Positions 22,489-34,315 of a DNA stretch of 64,000 nt are shown one piece after another. The translations under genes and the position numbers were made by a program. Source of the DNA: Rhypophila decipiens (Eukaryota > Ascomycota > Sordariomycetes > Sordariales > Naviculisporaceae); NCBI GenBank assembly GCA_033297075.1, contig MU858080.1, positions 62,001 to 126,000 of the forward strand. Direction: 5' to 3'. How positions within the stretch are numbered: position 1 is the first letter of the stretch; each line of letters starts with the position of its first letter. The notes below the pieces were generated by a model. That model ran no database searches. It saw nothing but the letters and a program-made list of their open reading frames with translations, and was not told the DNA's origin.

Positions 22489-24035
22489 TTAAACTAAACC
22501 GCCGAATATATCATCAAACTCGTCATCTTGTCTCTTTTTCTTTTTCTTCTTTTCCTTTTCCTTTTCCTTGCTCTTTGTCTTTATTTTCGAGGTCGTCGTT
22601 GTCGTGGGTGTTGATGCTGAGGCTGACGCTGGTGTTGAAGATTTCTTCTTCGTCGTCTTGGGTATTAACGAGCTAAAGATACTTCCAATCTCGTCACCGC
22701 TGTCATCGTCAAGCTTACTTGGCTCTTCTTCGACACTAGCCTTGAGAGTTTTAGATGATGATACCACCGAGCCCCCCGTTGCTGCCTTTGAAGACCTTTT
22801 CTTTTTCTTGGTAGTGGGTATCAAGCTGGAGAAGATACTGCCGATGTCGTCATCCTCTGTTCCTTCTTCTCTTGATAATTGTTCTTCTTCCTCTTCATTT
22901 CTGGGGCGTTTCTTTTTCGTTTTCTTGTTCGTGGATTCCATGGTGCTGGCTTCCTCCTCCACGACAGCGGTAGCTGGTCTTTCATTCGTATATGTTGACA
23001 CTGGGTCTAACATTGAACTCGGAGCGTCATCGTCAAAGCCCTCAAATTCGCCGTCGTCGTCAACATCGCCATCAGTCTCAACGGATATTATAGTCCTTTC
23101 CCTTGTCTTCCTTTCACCACCCTGTGCGGAAGCTCCTCCTGTTCTGACAGACATGGTCGTCATGATGAATTCCTCTCGAGAGATGGCAACCCCGACATCT
23201 TCTATGACGGCTGTCTCCCTGACCGATGAAATCTCTTGATTTCGTGCAGAGTCTACCAAATCATCCAAGTCATCATCTTCCTCATCCACATCAGGCCCAG
23301 GGGCAAAGGCGGAAACGACCTGGTCCACCTGAGCCAAGGTAGCAAGTAGCATCAACCCGAGTTGAGCAAACCGTTCGTCCGCAACAACTTGGCTGAACGC
23401 ACTGTCAATCAACCGCGTTAGTTAGCTGGTTCACACGACACCACGATCAAAACTTGCAGCTTCAAAAGATCAACGCACAAGAAAAAAACCAAAGAGAAAA
23501 GTACCAAAGAATAAAAAAGGAAAAAGACTCACAGCCAAGCCCTAGGAACCAGCAACCCCCTCAAATAAACCCCCCGTTCATATATCCCAAATTTATCCTT
23601 GACCAACCCATCCCCAAGATCATTCTCTTTCCCACTTTTGCCCTTCATCTTCATCCCAGTAGCAGGATTCTTCGACGCCCTAGCCAGAATCTTGTTGGCG
23701 CGTTCCTCCTCCTCCAAACCATCATACAAAGCCTCAATAAACTTTTTCACCTGACGACGAAGCATATCCGCCTCAGCCCACCATTTCGACCGTCGGTGCT
23801 GGTTTTTATTGCGATGGTGGAATCTTTCCAGTATGTGTAATGCTGGTTCGAGCGAGTTGATTGCTTTTTGTCGGGGCCGGTTTTGGAATTCATCTTCTTT
23901 TTCCTTTTCGGTCTCGTTTGTATTATCCTGCCCTCCCACTTTTGCTTTTTGTTGCTGCTTGTCTGGGGTTTGTTTCTTGTTTTGAGTCGGTTTTTGAGAC
24001 CTTTGAGAAGATGGGAGGAGTGTCGAAGATGACAT
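22489..24035 (-). CDS. rmp1: RNase MRP/P subunit Rmp1-like protein with long charged tail
   Basis: Rmp1 is an RNA-binding subunit of nucleolar RNase MRP, involved in pre-rRNA processing. Exon 1 is 24035-23533 and exon 2 is 23401-22489. A 131-nt intron (23402-23532, gtgagt...ttgacag) joins LVPRAW-L to AFSQVVADERFAQLGL, the expected order of the Rmp1 domain. The product is 471 aa. The basic signature HHRNKNQHRRSKWW is at residues 73-86, and the second conserved block (VVADERFAQLGLMLLATLAQV) at about 173-193. The remaining ~280 residues form an acidic/Lys-rich low-complexity tail with two near-identical IGSIFSSLIP motifs and a related C-terminal FDDIFGGLV. An in-frame ATG at 24176 would add 47 residues, but the ATG at 24035 has the better context (aagATG). 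Typical Rmp1 proteins are shorter, so the tail is the notable part. Confidence 0.86.
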
Positions 24036-24644
24036 CTTTTTTTCTCTCTGCTTATGTTCTTCTTGTGGGCTGGAGAATGCAGCTGCACCGGATTCCGAAA
24101 TGGGTTCAGTCAAGTGTAAGTTGAGATGGACGTGATAGGCTTTGAGACGAGAAGCCAAATGAACTTTAGTTGTCATTCAAATTCGATCCGAATCGGGCCG
24201 TTGGCAGTTGGCGGATGTTCCCGTCTTGGCACCTTCAGGGTTAGGGTTCAGCTATTGACATGGAAAAGGGGATGAGGGGGAATGGAGTGATTGTGAGAAG
24301 TGGCGAAAACAAGACTTGTCCATTGATGATAAAGACAAGATAGCAAGGTCTTATCGCATAAATTGAACGTTTAATATACACTAGAGCTCGAATAAAGACT
24401 GCTGTCCCAAGACTAAGTTCCCAGACAACCAATACATTCATGGGTGGCTGACTGAGCAAGAGCTTGGAATAAATCGAAGCTGAAATGAAGATGACAAGCG
24501 AAAAAGGCCCCAGTTTCGTTCTTTTCCTACGCTGAGAAAATCAGTCCGTCGATTAGACCTTAATACATACATCACCCATACCCTTGTGCAATGTAGAACC
24601 ACATAGCAAAAGCAGACCAGACCCTACCGCGTTCGAGGCTGCCA
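24036..24644. other. Spacer upstream of rmp1
   Basis: Holds the rmp1 leader and the 3' flank of the leftward DENN-family gene. The frame at 24241-24459 has no supporting features. No gene seen. Confidence 0.5.
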
Positions 24645-26810
24645 CTAGCAGACCCTCAACCCGCAAACCTCGACACCCTTCAGTTCAACATATGCCTTCC
24701 GTCCAAAGTACCTGGCCGTGACTTCCCTCACGAAATCAGCATCCGACTGGCTCCACACATCGAGTCCCATCTGCGCCAGCGCATCACTGTCCACCCGAAC
24801 CCAGCCACTGCCAGCATATAGCTCGTCTTCATCCTCCTGAATAGTTCCGCTCATATCAACTCCTCCTCCTGGTAATAACCGCGCCGTAACATCCTCAGTG
24901 TTCGAATCAGCACCACCCAGAGAAGCAGCGGCAGCCTCAAAATCCACATCAAGCATGTCATCATCGTCAGAGCTGTCGACAATATTGGCCAGCACGCTCA
25001 AAATTGACGTGGTTAGCCTGTGAAAATATGCAATAATAGCCAGCTCAATGCGAGCTTGCTCGTCTTCCCCGCCAATTCTCCGCGCAGTGAGTGAAGATAT
25101 CGACTCTGAAAGAGGACCGCCTTCGGACCGACTGAAGCTGGATTTTCGTTGTGGCATGGTAATCGGTGAAGGCGCAAGGTCTGCCAACAAGCCCATGTCG
25201 TGCGTGGACTCATCAACTTCGTCGCTGCGCCTCTGCTCACCAGCTGACGCCCACCACATAAAACCGTTATAAGCTAGTGCGGCCCACGTGCTGGGTTCGA
25301 TGATCTTATCAGCGTCCTCATCGACGGCTGCAACAGCAGAACGACGAGCACCACTGCCATCTTCGCCCGACGTCCCCGGCCGAGGGAGGGACTGCTGAGA
25401 CAGACGTATTGCAGACGTCTGGGGCGAAGATGTCTCCGTGGCCTCAGACTGAGGACTATGATTTTCTGGCTGTGAGGAGGGCTGGGGAGGGACTGCTGGC
25501 GCAGCTACAGGGCCGATTCGTTCCAGGCCTTTTCTTAACGAACGGAAACGCCGGAGGTCACGTTGAGTGGCCTTCACAGGGACACCCTTTGGACACTCTA
25601 CCGTTGGCCAGACGCGCTCCTTGGCATTGGACGAGTAGTTTGGTGGGAGTGTAATAAGCATGTCCCACAAGCCCTCCTTAATAGCGAGAATGCTGTCCGT
25701 GGTGCAAGCAACCCAACCGGGTCCCGCATCTTCGGCAATTGCAGATTCGTCATCAGTGTCGCCGCGGGACGAGGCTTTGGTGGCGGCCTGGTGCTCCAAC
25801 AAATACGTAATATCATGTACTCCAATGTTGAAAAGAGGCCTTAGGCGCTGGACAGAAGCAGACGGTTCAACTATATCAAACACGGACTGGGGGATGTTTG
25901 ACAAAACAGAGATGTCATAGACTGAGAAGATTAGATTGCGGCAACAGCTTGAAGAACAGAGAGTGACATACCAAAGTCGCATGCCTCATGTACGGGCGCA
26001 TGTGTAGAGATCAAAATACGCTTCCGCAGCAATGCAGCCCGATGAATTGGGAAAATCAGGGGTCCGAATGTGTCCAATAGCGAAGTGAGGCTCCAAGCCG
26101 GGTGGTAGGCTGAGAGTCGATGACCAGGAGGTATCAAGGCTGTGCCGTCAGATGCAGACCTATTCCTATTATGCCCCTTCCCGGGTCCCGGACGGGACTC
26201 CCTAAAGTTAATTGCCGGCGAGTCTAACACGGTGTCCCTCAATGGCTGTGGGGCCGATGTATCTCGCGCGCCGTTCGCTTCCCAGTATTGGTCGAGGATG
26301 TCTGTCTGGGTCCCGTCAATGGCTAGCAGACTGCATCGAGGTAGAGTTAGAACCCAGAGTGCCGCTGATGGGTATGACGGGTGTACGATGGCTTGCTTAC
26401 CCGGCCATTTCCTTGAGAGCTTCGGCATGCCGCCATGCGCGGCCAAGTCGTCCATAGCTAAGGGGAACCAGAACACCAACAGCAATCATGCGTGCATGGC
26501 GCGTTTCCTCCTCGTCGGTCCTGGCATTCACAAAGGCGCTTAAGCCAGCATGCCCATCATCGTGAACAAAGTATATCAGGTCCTCGGTAACACTGTGCAG
26601 ACCGGACGGCAGACTCTTGTACTCCACGACACCCTCCAATTCCAGGCCAGGCACGGCCTTCTTCCAGGCTATAGTGTACCCGGCTTTGACGTCGAAATCG
26701 ATGAGAAAGAGAGCCGAGATGGGAGGAAGGTCGGGGAGCACAGCCGTGGACTGAGGCTGTGGAGGAAGATGGACCGAGAGGGCAGGTTGCCCGCGACGAG
26801 AGGCGGCCAT
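24645..26810 (-). CDS. DENN-type protein of the LCHN/Anr2 family (DUF2347/DUF4484)
   Basis: Probably a DENN-module protein; such proteins act as Rab regulators or at membranes and lipid droplets (yeast Anr2 is the closest named relative I recognise). Three exons: 26810-26401, 26330-25972 and 25921-24645, with GT-AG introns of 70 and 50 nt. Splicing joins KEMAG-LLAIDGTQTD and ACDF-VYDISVLSNIP. The product is 681 aa. The N-terminal module (residues ~25-140, SALFLIDFDVKAGYTIAWKK...GLHSV) is the uDENN-like part. The middle (~200-300, HPAWSLTSLLDTFGPLIFPIHRA) resembles the cDENN core. The C-terminal half has an acidic Ser-rich loop and ends in a fungal DUF4484-like block. Start: cccATGGCCGC, first ATG. 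The molecular target is unknown. Confidence 0.8.
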
Positions 26811-28527
26811 GGGAGCTTTAGATTGTCCAGTGCCGATCGCGACCTGGTCTCAGTAAACCTCGTTTTGGTGCTTTTCGTCTGTAGGTAGGACGGCTGATGA
26901 GACCTGCGACTTGGGGACCAATGAGGAGCGTCGCTGGAAAGTCGAGTTCAGGATCGACCTAAGGACTGCGACGCGGGAATTGGGCTGTCGCTGCCCGCAA
27001 CCATTGTACGATCGATTGGCAGTATGCTTCGAGACTGGGGCACTGAGGGTTCGCACAAGATCGAAGCAAAAACCGATGCGCCGTCTCGACTGATTTGACT
27101 GATTCGGCTCGATGCGGGTGATGCAAGTTGGACGACTCACAATGATTGTTGTGATACGGAGGAGGTGTACCTCAATGATACAGTGGAGAACACCGGGAAC
27201 GTTGTTTGGTGCAACGCCTAGAACGGGCCCGGTGCGCTAATGATGCTTGCCTGACAGCTAAGGCGGCATCCTGGTATGGCACCGAGTTTGGGCTAGTGGC
27301 CGGTAAATTTACCACGTAATCCGGTCATGATGAATCGGTACTCCGTAAAAGATGAATGCCATTACATCCGATGCTAAAGATGAACGGTCATCAGTCGCAC
27401 CTTGCCTGTTTCCATGCCACAATGGGCGTCTCTGTCCGAGTCTCTCATTTGTCCATTTCACGTGAGCTATGAAAGAGTCTTGGACGGTGAGGGGCAAGGA
27501 GTGTGTTTATCCGTCCGGTCGGAGATGCAAGTTCAATCGATCCATCACATGCTTCAAAATGGAACGTTGAGACCACACACGAAGGAAGGGATGGAAGATC
27601 GACCTTGAGCTGCACCAACGAATAGTAAAAAAATCCAAACATATAAGAATTCGCCCTTGTCATTGAGAAGAGTATACACCTTCATTGTTCTTGTAACCAA
27701 AAAGAAGAAATACCGTAGGCCTTCAGTGATAATCGGCCTCTTTTGCCCCGCGAATCCCACCTCTCAGGTGAAGGTGTCGGTCTCCAGCCGTAGCGTAGCG
27801 TGCTGCTGTCATGCTTGCAGCCTCAAGTCCTCAACGAATTTGCAGGAACCTCGGAATCTGCTAGTCGCTGTGGAGTCAGCTCCTGACTTGCAGGCCATCG
27901 ATTGGAGGGCGGCCAGGCGGCCAATCGTGGTCATCCCAACCGATGTCATTTCATCCCGCAATTCGGGACGGACCCCAACCCCACACACTCCTTTCGGCCC
28001 CGTTCACTGCCGTCCAACTTTTTTTTCTTGGGGTCGGTGAGAGAAGCCGAGTTCCCTGTGAGCTCCATAATCCAGATGCGATCCATCAATGTATTGTAAC
28101 TGTTGAGCGCATTTCAGACGACACAAAAACATCCCGAGACATGTCTACAGAAATAAAACGAGCAAACTGCTAGCGGGGTAGATATTCCAACCTGACCAAC
28201 ATATCACCTGTTGGTCGTCACACTTGGCTCTTATACCTCTCCTCTTCCTTGGATCCTCTCTTTGCTGTCTCAACATTCCTTTAGACTTGTCACGCCGCTC
28301 CGGCGCCACCTGTATGTCATCCGATCGCCAGAATCCTAAACCACCCCCAACACGGTTGCAGTCTCTACATCGCATGAAAGATTAGGGCTGATTTGTCGAT
28401 GCAGTCTAGAATCTAGGAATAACTCAACCCATCTCACCATTGCCTCCCCCGCGCTGGATACGCCCAGTCGAATCCCAGTCGAATCCCATCGCTCCGTTTT
28501 CTGGCACCGTGCCGTCCCTCGCTCATA
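26811..28527. other. Divergent promoter region, no gene recognised
   Basis: Lies between two divergent genes (the DENN-family gene leftward, the acyltransferase rightward). Frames at 26850-27140 and 27657-28040 have no recognisable domain. Presumably contains both promoters. Confidence 0.5.
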
Positions 28528-29510
28528 ATGGCCACCATCCTCGACTACGTCCTCTACTTCAACGCCGGTTACGCGGGTCTGATCGTCGTCTTCTACATGT
28601 TGTCGCTTGCGATACCCAAGGCGGCCTTCGTGGCCCGCTGCCTGGCCTCCTACATCTGCATGATGTACGCCTCTTTGTTCGGCGTCTTCGTCTCCATCTT
28701 GTTGAACTTGGTCGGCCTGAGTCAGATCGCGCAATGGGCGACTGGCCGATGCTTCAAATATCTTATGATCCTCACGACCGGCGTCACCTTTCACACCGTC
28801 GACCCCAAGGGCATCCTCAAGTCAACACGCCCCGCCGTCTTTATTGGCAACCACCAGACCGAGCTTGACGTGCTCATGCTTGGCTGTGTTTTCCCCAAGT
28901 ACTGCAGTGTGACGGCCAAGTCGTCGCTGCGAAAGGCACCCGTCCTCGGCTGGTTCATGAGCCTGAGCGCCTCCATCTTCATCGACCGCCAGAACAGCAA
29001 GGATGCTCGGGCCGCCATGGCAGGCGCTTCCAACGAGATCCAGAAGAAGCGCCAAAGCGTTTACATGTTCCCCGAGGGCACCAGGAGCTACGCCAAGGAT
29101 CCCGTTCTCCTTCCCTTCAAGAAAGGTGCTTTCCACCTGGCTGTCCAGGCTCAGGTGCCCATTGTGCCCATCGTCGTCGCCAACTATAGCCATGTCCTGT
29201 GGATCAAGGGCTTGCTATTCAAGTCCGGATCCGTACCTTGCAAGGGTAAGAAAACCATGGTCTGCATTTCGCTCCTCTCTCAGTCTAACTGACGTGTTCG
29301 TCATTCCTAGTCCTCGATCCCATTCCTACAAAGGGCCTCACTGCCGCCGACGTTGACAGACTGACGACTGAGACACGAGACTTGATGCTCAAGGAGCTCA
29401 TTGCACTAACCGAGGAGGCACAGGGAAGGAAGATTGCAGTTTCTGACAAGTACTCGGGGAACGGCGTTGCCAAGGCTACGGGGACCGACATGAAGGTTGC
29501 CGCAGCGTAA
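28528..29510 (+). CDS. slc1: 1-acyl-sn-glycerol-3-phosphate acyltransferase (PlsC/Slc1 type)
   Basis: ER/lipid-droplet enzyme that acylates lysophosphatidic acid to phosphatidic acid in glycerolipid synthesis. Two exons, 28528-29245 and 29311-29510, with a 65-nt intron (gtaaga...ttcctag) splicing VPCK to VLDPIPTKG. The product is 305 aa, close to yeast Slc1. Two hydrophobic N-terminal segments (about 8-30 and 38-65) precede the catalytic motif NHQTELD (residues 108-114; the HX4D pair is His109 and Asp114). The acceptor-phosphate motif FPEGTRS is at 181-187, and the VPIVPIVVANY strand follows. Start context is ataATGGCC. All motifs are intact. Confidence 0.95.
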
Positions 29511-31011
29511 AGCCGAAAGTTTACGTCTACCTAGAAGCAGCTGTGGGCAAATACATCACATATGCTGTCTTCGGAAGTCGCATGAAGATGTAGGCAATCC
29601 GCCCGGGCATTGGAACCAGTCGACGGCTGCATATCCACCAAGGCTGGAGATGAGAAAGTGGAAGTATTCCGAGTGATACGCAGTCAAAATTGGCAGGCGA
29701 GATCCCCAGTTCTGTCTGCCTTGTCACTATTCAAGGTCACACGAAGAGACGGAGATGGGCCAGGGAAATTTGGACTAGAGGGTTGAGAGACATCTTTGGA
29801 TTTAGATTCACGGGAAAGCGGAAAGAAGTCACGAGTATGGTGGCATGATATAATGAGTGGGTAAGAAATGGCGGAAGGGATGGAAACGGGGATTCGTATA
29901 AAGCAACACGTGGGAAGTTGGGAGTTGGGGCTAGCATTGGTGGGCATTTGCGTTTTGTTGATATTTTGTTTGGGTCCATCTCATCATTTTAAATACCCCT
30001 TCCCTTCCCCTTATTCCTCAATAGAGAGCATCTAGTACACTATAGTGTATTTTGTTCCCGGTGAAAAGCAATCATGAATCTGGATGGTTGGATTGAAGGG
30101 TAAACATACAGCTATGAGAAGGGGCAGAGAAAGGCCACATCAGAATGGTGGTTGAGGAATGGATGAATAGATTACTCGCACAATCAATCATCGGACCGGA
30201 CAGCCTAGAAGAATCGGAGAATACGTTTATTCACTTCCCCATGTAGGTAATCCTACACTCCCCTTGATCCTCTCTCCGCCTCCTCGCTGCCAAAATACTA
30301 GAGCTAGTTACATGGAATCGCTTCCCTGGGACGGGAATGGTAAAAACAAGAACCCATAAACGCCTCGCAAAGATGATAAATCAGGAAACTAGATATTTGG
30401 AGAGAAAGACCAAAAAGGAAGACGAAGAGCCAAAAGCAAAGAAAAAGAAAAAAAAGGTCGAGTGAGTGTGTCGGGTCGGATATCAAGAGTTGAAAGCAGA
30501 GTGTATATACCAATTGAACAAAGGAAATAAGATGGAAAAAAAAACCAAGTGTGAGAAGCCACAACGCTGTTGAGAACGGATAATGGGGTATTTCGTTTCG
30601 TCCGGATTTACCAGCAGCTGAGGGGCCGACCGAGCTTGTCTGGAACCCGCTGGGCTGTTTGGGCACAGGACCAAAGCGTACATTCATGGTTTTGGTTCGC
30701 ATCGAAAGGCTGGTAACGTCTAGTGGTGACATGAGCAATGTGGCCGACGTAGTCGATAATCGTGCTGATCCGGTGGTGCCGCCCGGCGTCATTCCGGCGT
30801 ACTCAAATACCCCCAACACCACCTAAAAGCCGTACTCAAGATAAACTCGAAATAAGACCTCCCCGCCAAACTACCTCCCATGCGACCGAGACCCAGACGC
30901 ATTTCGTTGAGCTTTCCATACTTTTCATGCACCGATTACCAGCTCCAAAATGTCCTCCGAAATGCGTCTGGGCCGAAGTCGGCGGTTCAGGGTATCATCT
31001 AGAGGTCCATA
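29511..31011. other. Convergent spacer, no gene recognised
   Basis: Between the acyltransferase and the DUF2015 gene. Long purine-rich tracts about 30350-30560 produce artificial hydrophobic frames on the other strand (30304-30822). The only structured item is the inverted repeat at 30892-30972. Confidence 0.5.
30892..30972. repeat. 15-bp perfect inverted repeat with 51-bp loop
   Basis: CCCAGACGCATTTCG at 30892-30906 is the exact reverse complement of 30958-30972. Partial similarity continues on the flanks. It could form a hairpin in the 3' region of the DUF2015 transcript, or be the remains of a small element; function unknown. Confidence 0.7.
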
Positions 31012-31209
31012 TCAACGGGTGTCGTCAGACACAAGGGCGACGTGCCGGCGGAAAAGTCGAAGTCTCGCCCGAAGCTCCTCGTGAACAAGCTTGTTATCCA
31101 GATGCCTCCCGTTCTTCCTGTACATCTTCCTCGCCTCAACAGGCTGGACATCTCCTTGCTTCACGACTTCCAGCATCCAACGCATCGCGGTCTCGTCCAG
31201 CCCAACGTT
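31012..31209 (-). other. In-frame second copy of the DUF2015 motif after the stop codon
   Basis: Directly after the TAG of the DUF2015 gene (31212-31210) the same frame stays open for 65 codons to a TGA at 31014-31012. It reads NVGLDETAMRWMLEVVK, then EARKMY, matching GLDDAAKREILKIMK and EARRMY of the gene itself in the same order; the DNA is visibly similar as well. It is either a decaying tandem exon duplication or a readthrough extension; the sequence alone does not decide. Confidence 0.6.
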
Positions 31210-31620
31210 CTAGGAAAAACTAACAAACTTGGGATCCTTTGGCCTCCCGTCGGCCCCGATTCCGTTGGCCGAGAACCTCTGCTCCATGTACATCCTCCTC
31301 GCCTCGTCAAACTGGACACGGCGCCGCTTCATGATTTTGAGGATTTCTCGCTTCGCGGCGTCGTCGAGACCACCTCTCGAGTCGTTGCCATCGATATTTC
31401 CTGACAAGTCGAAAGTCGAGGAGGATAAGCCCGCTTCCATGTCGCCTGCAAATGTATTTGAGCCGGGTAGTCGCGAGTAGAGAACGCCTGCTTGGGGGAA
31501 GCGGTCTTGTAGCTGGGCGACGGTTTCTTGGAACTGGGGAAGCCACCGCGCGCGGAGGAGGTAGAGGATTGTGCCTGATACTATTGTCAGGAAAACGAGG
31601 GAGTAAAGGAGGTAGGCCAT
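31210..31620 (-). CDS. DUF2015 family protein
   Basis: Small fungal protein of unknown function, 136 aa, single exon. The N-terminus is a membrane anchor or signal anchor (YLLYSLVFLTIVSGTILYLL, residues 3-22), followed by a basic residue cluster. A Gly/Ser/Asp-rich middle leads to the conserved C-terminal block: GLDDAAKREILKIMKRRRVQ, DEARRMYMEQRFSANGIG and DGRPKDPKFVSFS. The start is the ATG at 31620; upstream in-frame sequence is long but lacks the family pattern and is likely leader. The unusual feature is the second motif copy beyond its stop codon. Confidence 0.85.
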   Translation of the reverse strand: MAYLLYSLVFLTIVSGTILYLLRARWLPQFQETVAQLQDRFPQAGVLYSRLPGSNTFAGDMEAGLSSSTFDLSGNIDGNDSRGGLDDAAKREILKIMKRRRVQFDEARRMYMEQRFSANGIGADGRPKDPKFVSFS

Positions 31621-34315
31621 GTTGATGGTGGCTGCGGTTTCGGCTGCGTTAGGTAGGCAGAACACTGACAAAAAATAATGTGCCGCTGATTGCAGCAAAT
31701 GCCCACCAAAAAGCGGCACACGTTTTTCTGTCAGCGTCGGGTAGGGTGATTGAAAATGTCGATCGAATTTGTCGGAGATGGTTCGCGCCTTGGTTTGGAT
31801 TATAAAAAGCGGATGCGAGTTGTCGTCGATGATGGTTATGCGAGTATAAGTCTCCAAGACTGATTCGCGATGGACGGAGGCCTCGGAAGTACAGACTTGT
31901 GTCGGCTTAATCAGACACCAAAGATTGAGACCGGTGGGTTGTGAAACTCGAAAATGGTAAAAGAGTGTGATGTCCAAGAAAAACTAAATGTGAGAAAAAG
32001 AAGGAAGAACGGTTGTGTTGCCCAGACTGATGGGTTATTGGGACATTCTCGGCTACCCTGGGCGAGGTAGCTGGAAGGTATTCTCAACAGGACTTGCTGT
32101 TTCGTGATGGTGCTGGACGGGAAGTTCTGGCAGGTGTTCGGGAAAGAGGCTGATGATGAAAAGGTGGAGCTGACCGGTGGCCTCTCAGCCCACTGACAAC
32201 ACGACTGACACCACGCTAAAACGCACATGACGAAAGCAGCGACTGACGGCAGTGACGGGAGGTCGGGATTGCACGGACCATTCCCAGGGAGTGATTACAT
32301 AAGGCAATGAACCCCCGTTATTGACCAAAATCGGCAGAACCTCCTTATATCCTGCCTTCCTTCATGTTGCGTATTGCTAATGATACATGAGTAAGAAGCA
32401 AAGCATATCTTTGAGGCGAGAATTCTTGTATTGTACGGCCTGAAAAGACCCCTACGATGAGTTCTGGATGTTCCCGGTCTCGAGGGCCGGTTGCGCGACC
32501 ATGTACTGATATCAAAACAGTCTGCCGAACCAAGCTTGAGAATATACATGGTAAAGTAGTCAAACTATCTCAAACTCACGACAAAATGATATAACTCTAT
32601 TCGAAAGGCTAAGTCAAGTCAAGCACAGGTATGTATGTACAGGGCCTCAGCCACATCTCTTATCAAACCCGCGTTTCCTATCGCTAATTCCTTATCACTT
32701 ACACTGTACCTACGGACTGCAGTGATACATCCTTATCAGTCCCCTTGTTCCTTTTCCATCGAAAACTGACATGGAATCGAACAATGCACATTGTATGCAA
32801 GCCCCCATCCCGACAATTTGGATCCTGGGTCCGAACCGAATCCGGGGACCCCAGATTTAATCCCTGAAGGGAGACAAGGAGGCTGCAAAGAGAACAGCCT
32901 TCTCAACATGAGCCATGGTGACGTGCTGCGGGCTTTTTCTATTACTGACATTACACCAGTACGTAGCTGAAAACTCCCTCTCATCCATCTCGTCACGGCG
33001 AATCCTCTGTCCTTATGCTATGGGAATGTGAAAAAGGATTTCCCCCAATGATATGAGGATGGCAAGACATGATCAGTCTACACACTATTCGTGAACTGCA
33101 GAACTCGCCTCCTGAGGGGATGGAGAGTGAGCGAAACGCATCACCGTCACCATCACCATCTCATATGTACTGTATGTACAACACTATCTAGCAGAGTAAA
33201 CACCCATACCGCATCCATTTTCCATTTGTAGGTAATGTAGGTTTGGTTTGCGATGATCAACTGTGGTACTCACCAAACAACCAACTTTGACAGCCGGGGA
33301 TTAGGGGCACATGGTAATATGCGAGGTCCGAAAAGTCCAGAGCCTCGGCCGGCTCCGAGCGGGGTTGCCTTCCTCACCAGCGACCACCATCCGCTTTCTC
33401 GCCCAGATGAGCAAGGCAATTCACCGTCGCCCAGCACCACATTCCTTCTTTTGTCAGAAACCTTCTAGAACAATTCCATCAGTTGGAGCTAGGCAGACCA
33501 AGTCCCCATTCTGGGAACGGAAAACTGCAAGAGAATCCAACTCAGGGTGGATGTCTGTCATATACACTGCCAGTGTCAATTCTCTTCTGCTATGCTGCTA
33601 GTAGTCATACGCCGTGTCATCGATATATACAATAGGTGAAGATGATCACTGCTGACTACGTAACATGAATTATCTCGAACCCTCGCCTCCCAAAAACCCA
33701 GCATCTTGAATCGTCAGATTCTTCTTTTGTCATCTTCCCCTCCCTCACTACCACGCCAATTTTTATGTTTTTGTTGTCCGCCAATCCGAGCTCCCACTGG
33801 ATGCAAAATGATCATGCAGACAGACACCAGAAAAATGGGTTTCGCCACGAAGCCCGTCAACTTCCTCTCTCAGGAGAATTAGACAGATCAAGAGCACCTC
33901 CCACCCCGACTTTTGGTTCAGTGTCCCCAAAATGGAAAGTAAGGCAGAAACAAGTTCACCTAACGCCTCCGCCAAAAACAGCCCTTCCCCGCTTAGTAGA
34001 TGAGGTAGGTATCACCAAATGACAGAATGCCACACCCAGAAAACTGCAAGTGAATATTTTTGCATAAAATGTGATAAGCCGCCCAATGTTGTTTGTTGCC
34101 AATCCGAGACCAAACAGAAAAATTACCGAAAAGAAAAAGTATAGTTGCCAGATGCTATTTTTACCAGATCCGAGTCCACATGGATGTGATGCCGCCACCG
34201 GATGATGAATTAGAATTTTGGTATTTCCAAAAAGCCAGAGAGGACTCAGAGGAGTATCGTCTCGAGGAACAGAATGGGCAAGTACTATGCAAAGTAGGAA
34301 AACGTTTTCCAAGGT
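31621..34315. other. Spacer, no gene recognised
   Basis: Promoter side of the DUF2015 gene and 3' flank of the gene at 34316-35554. Open frames (31911-32228, 32295-32549, 32736-32996, 33253-33601, 33956-34312) carry no domain or convincing splice pattern. Confidence 0.5.

Noticed and set aside
30304..30822. 172-codon minus-strand frame with a strongly hydrophobic middle
   Set aside because: The hydrophobicity comes from a purine-rich plus-strand tract; no family features.
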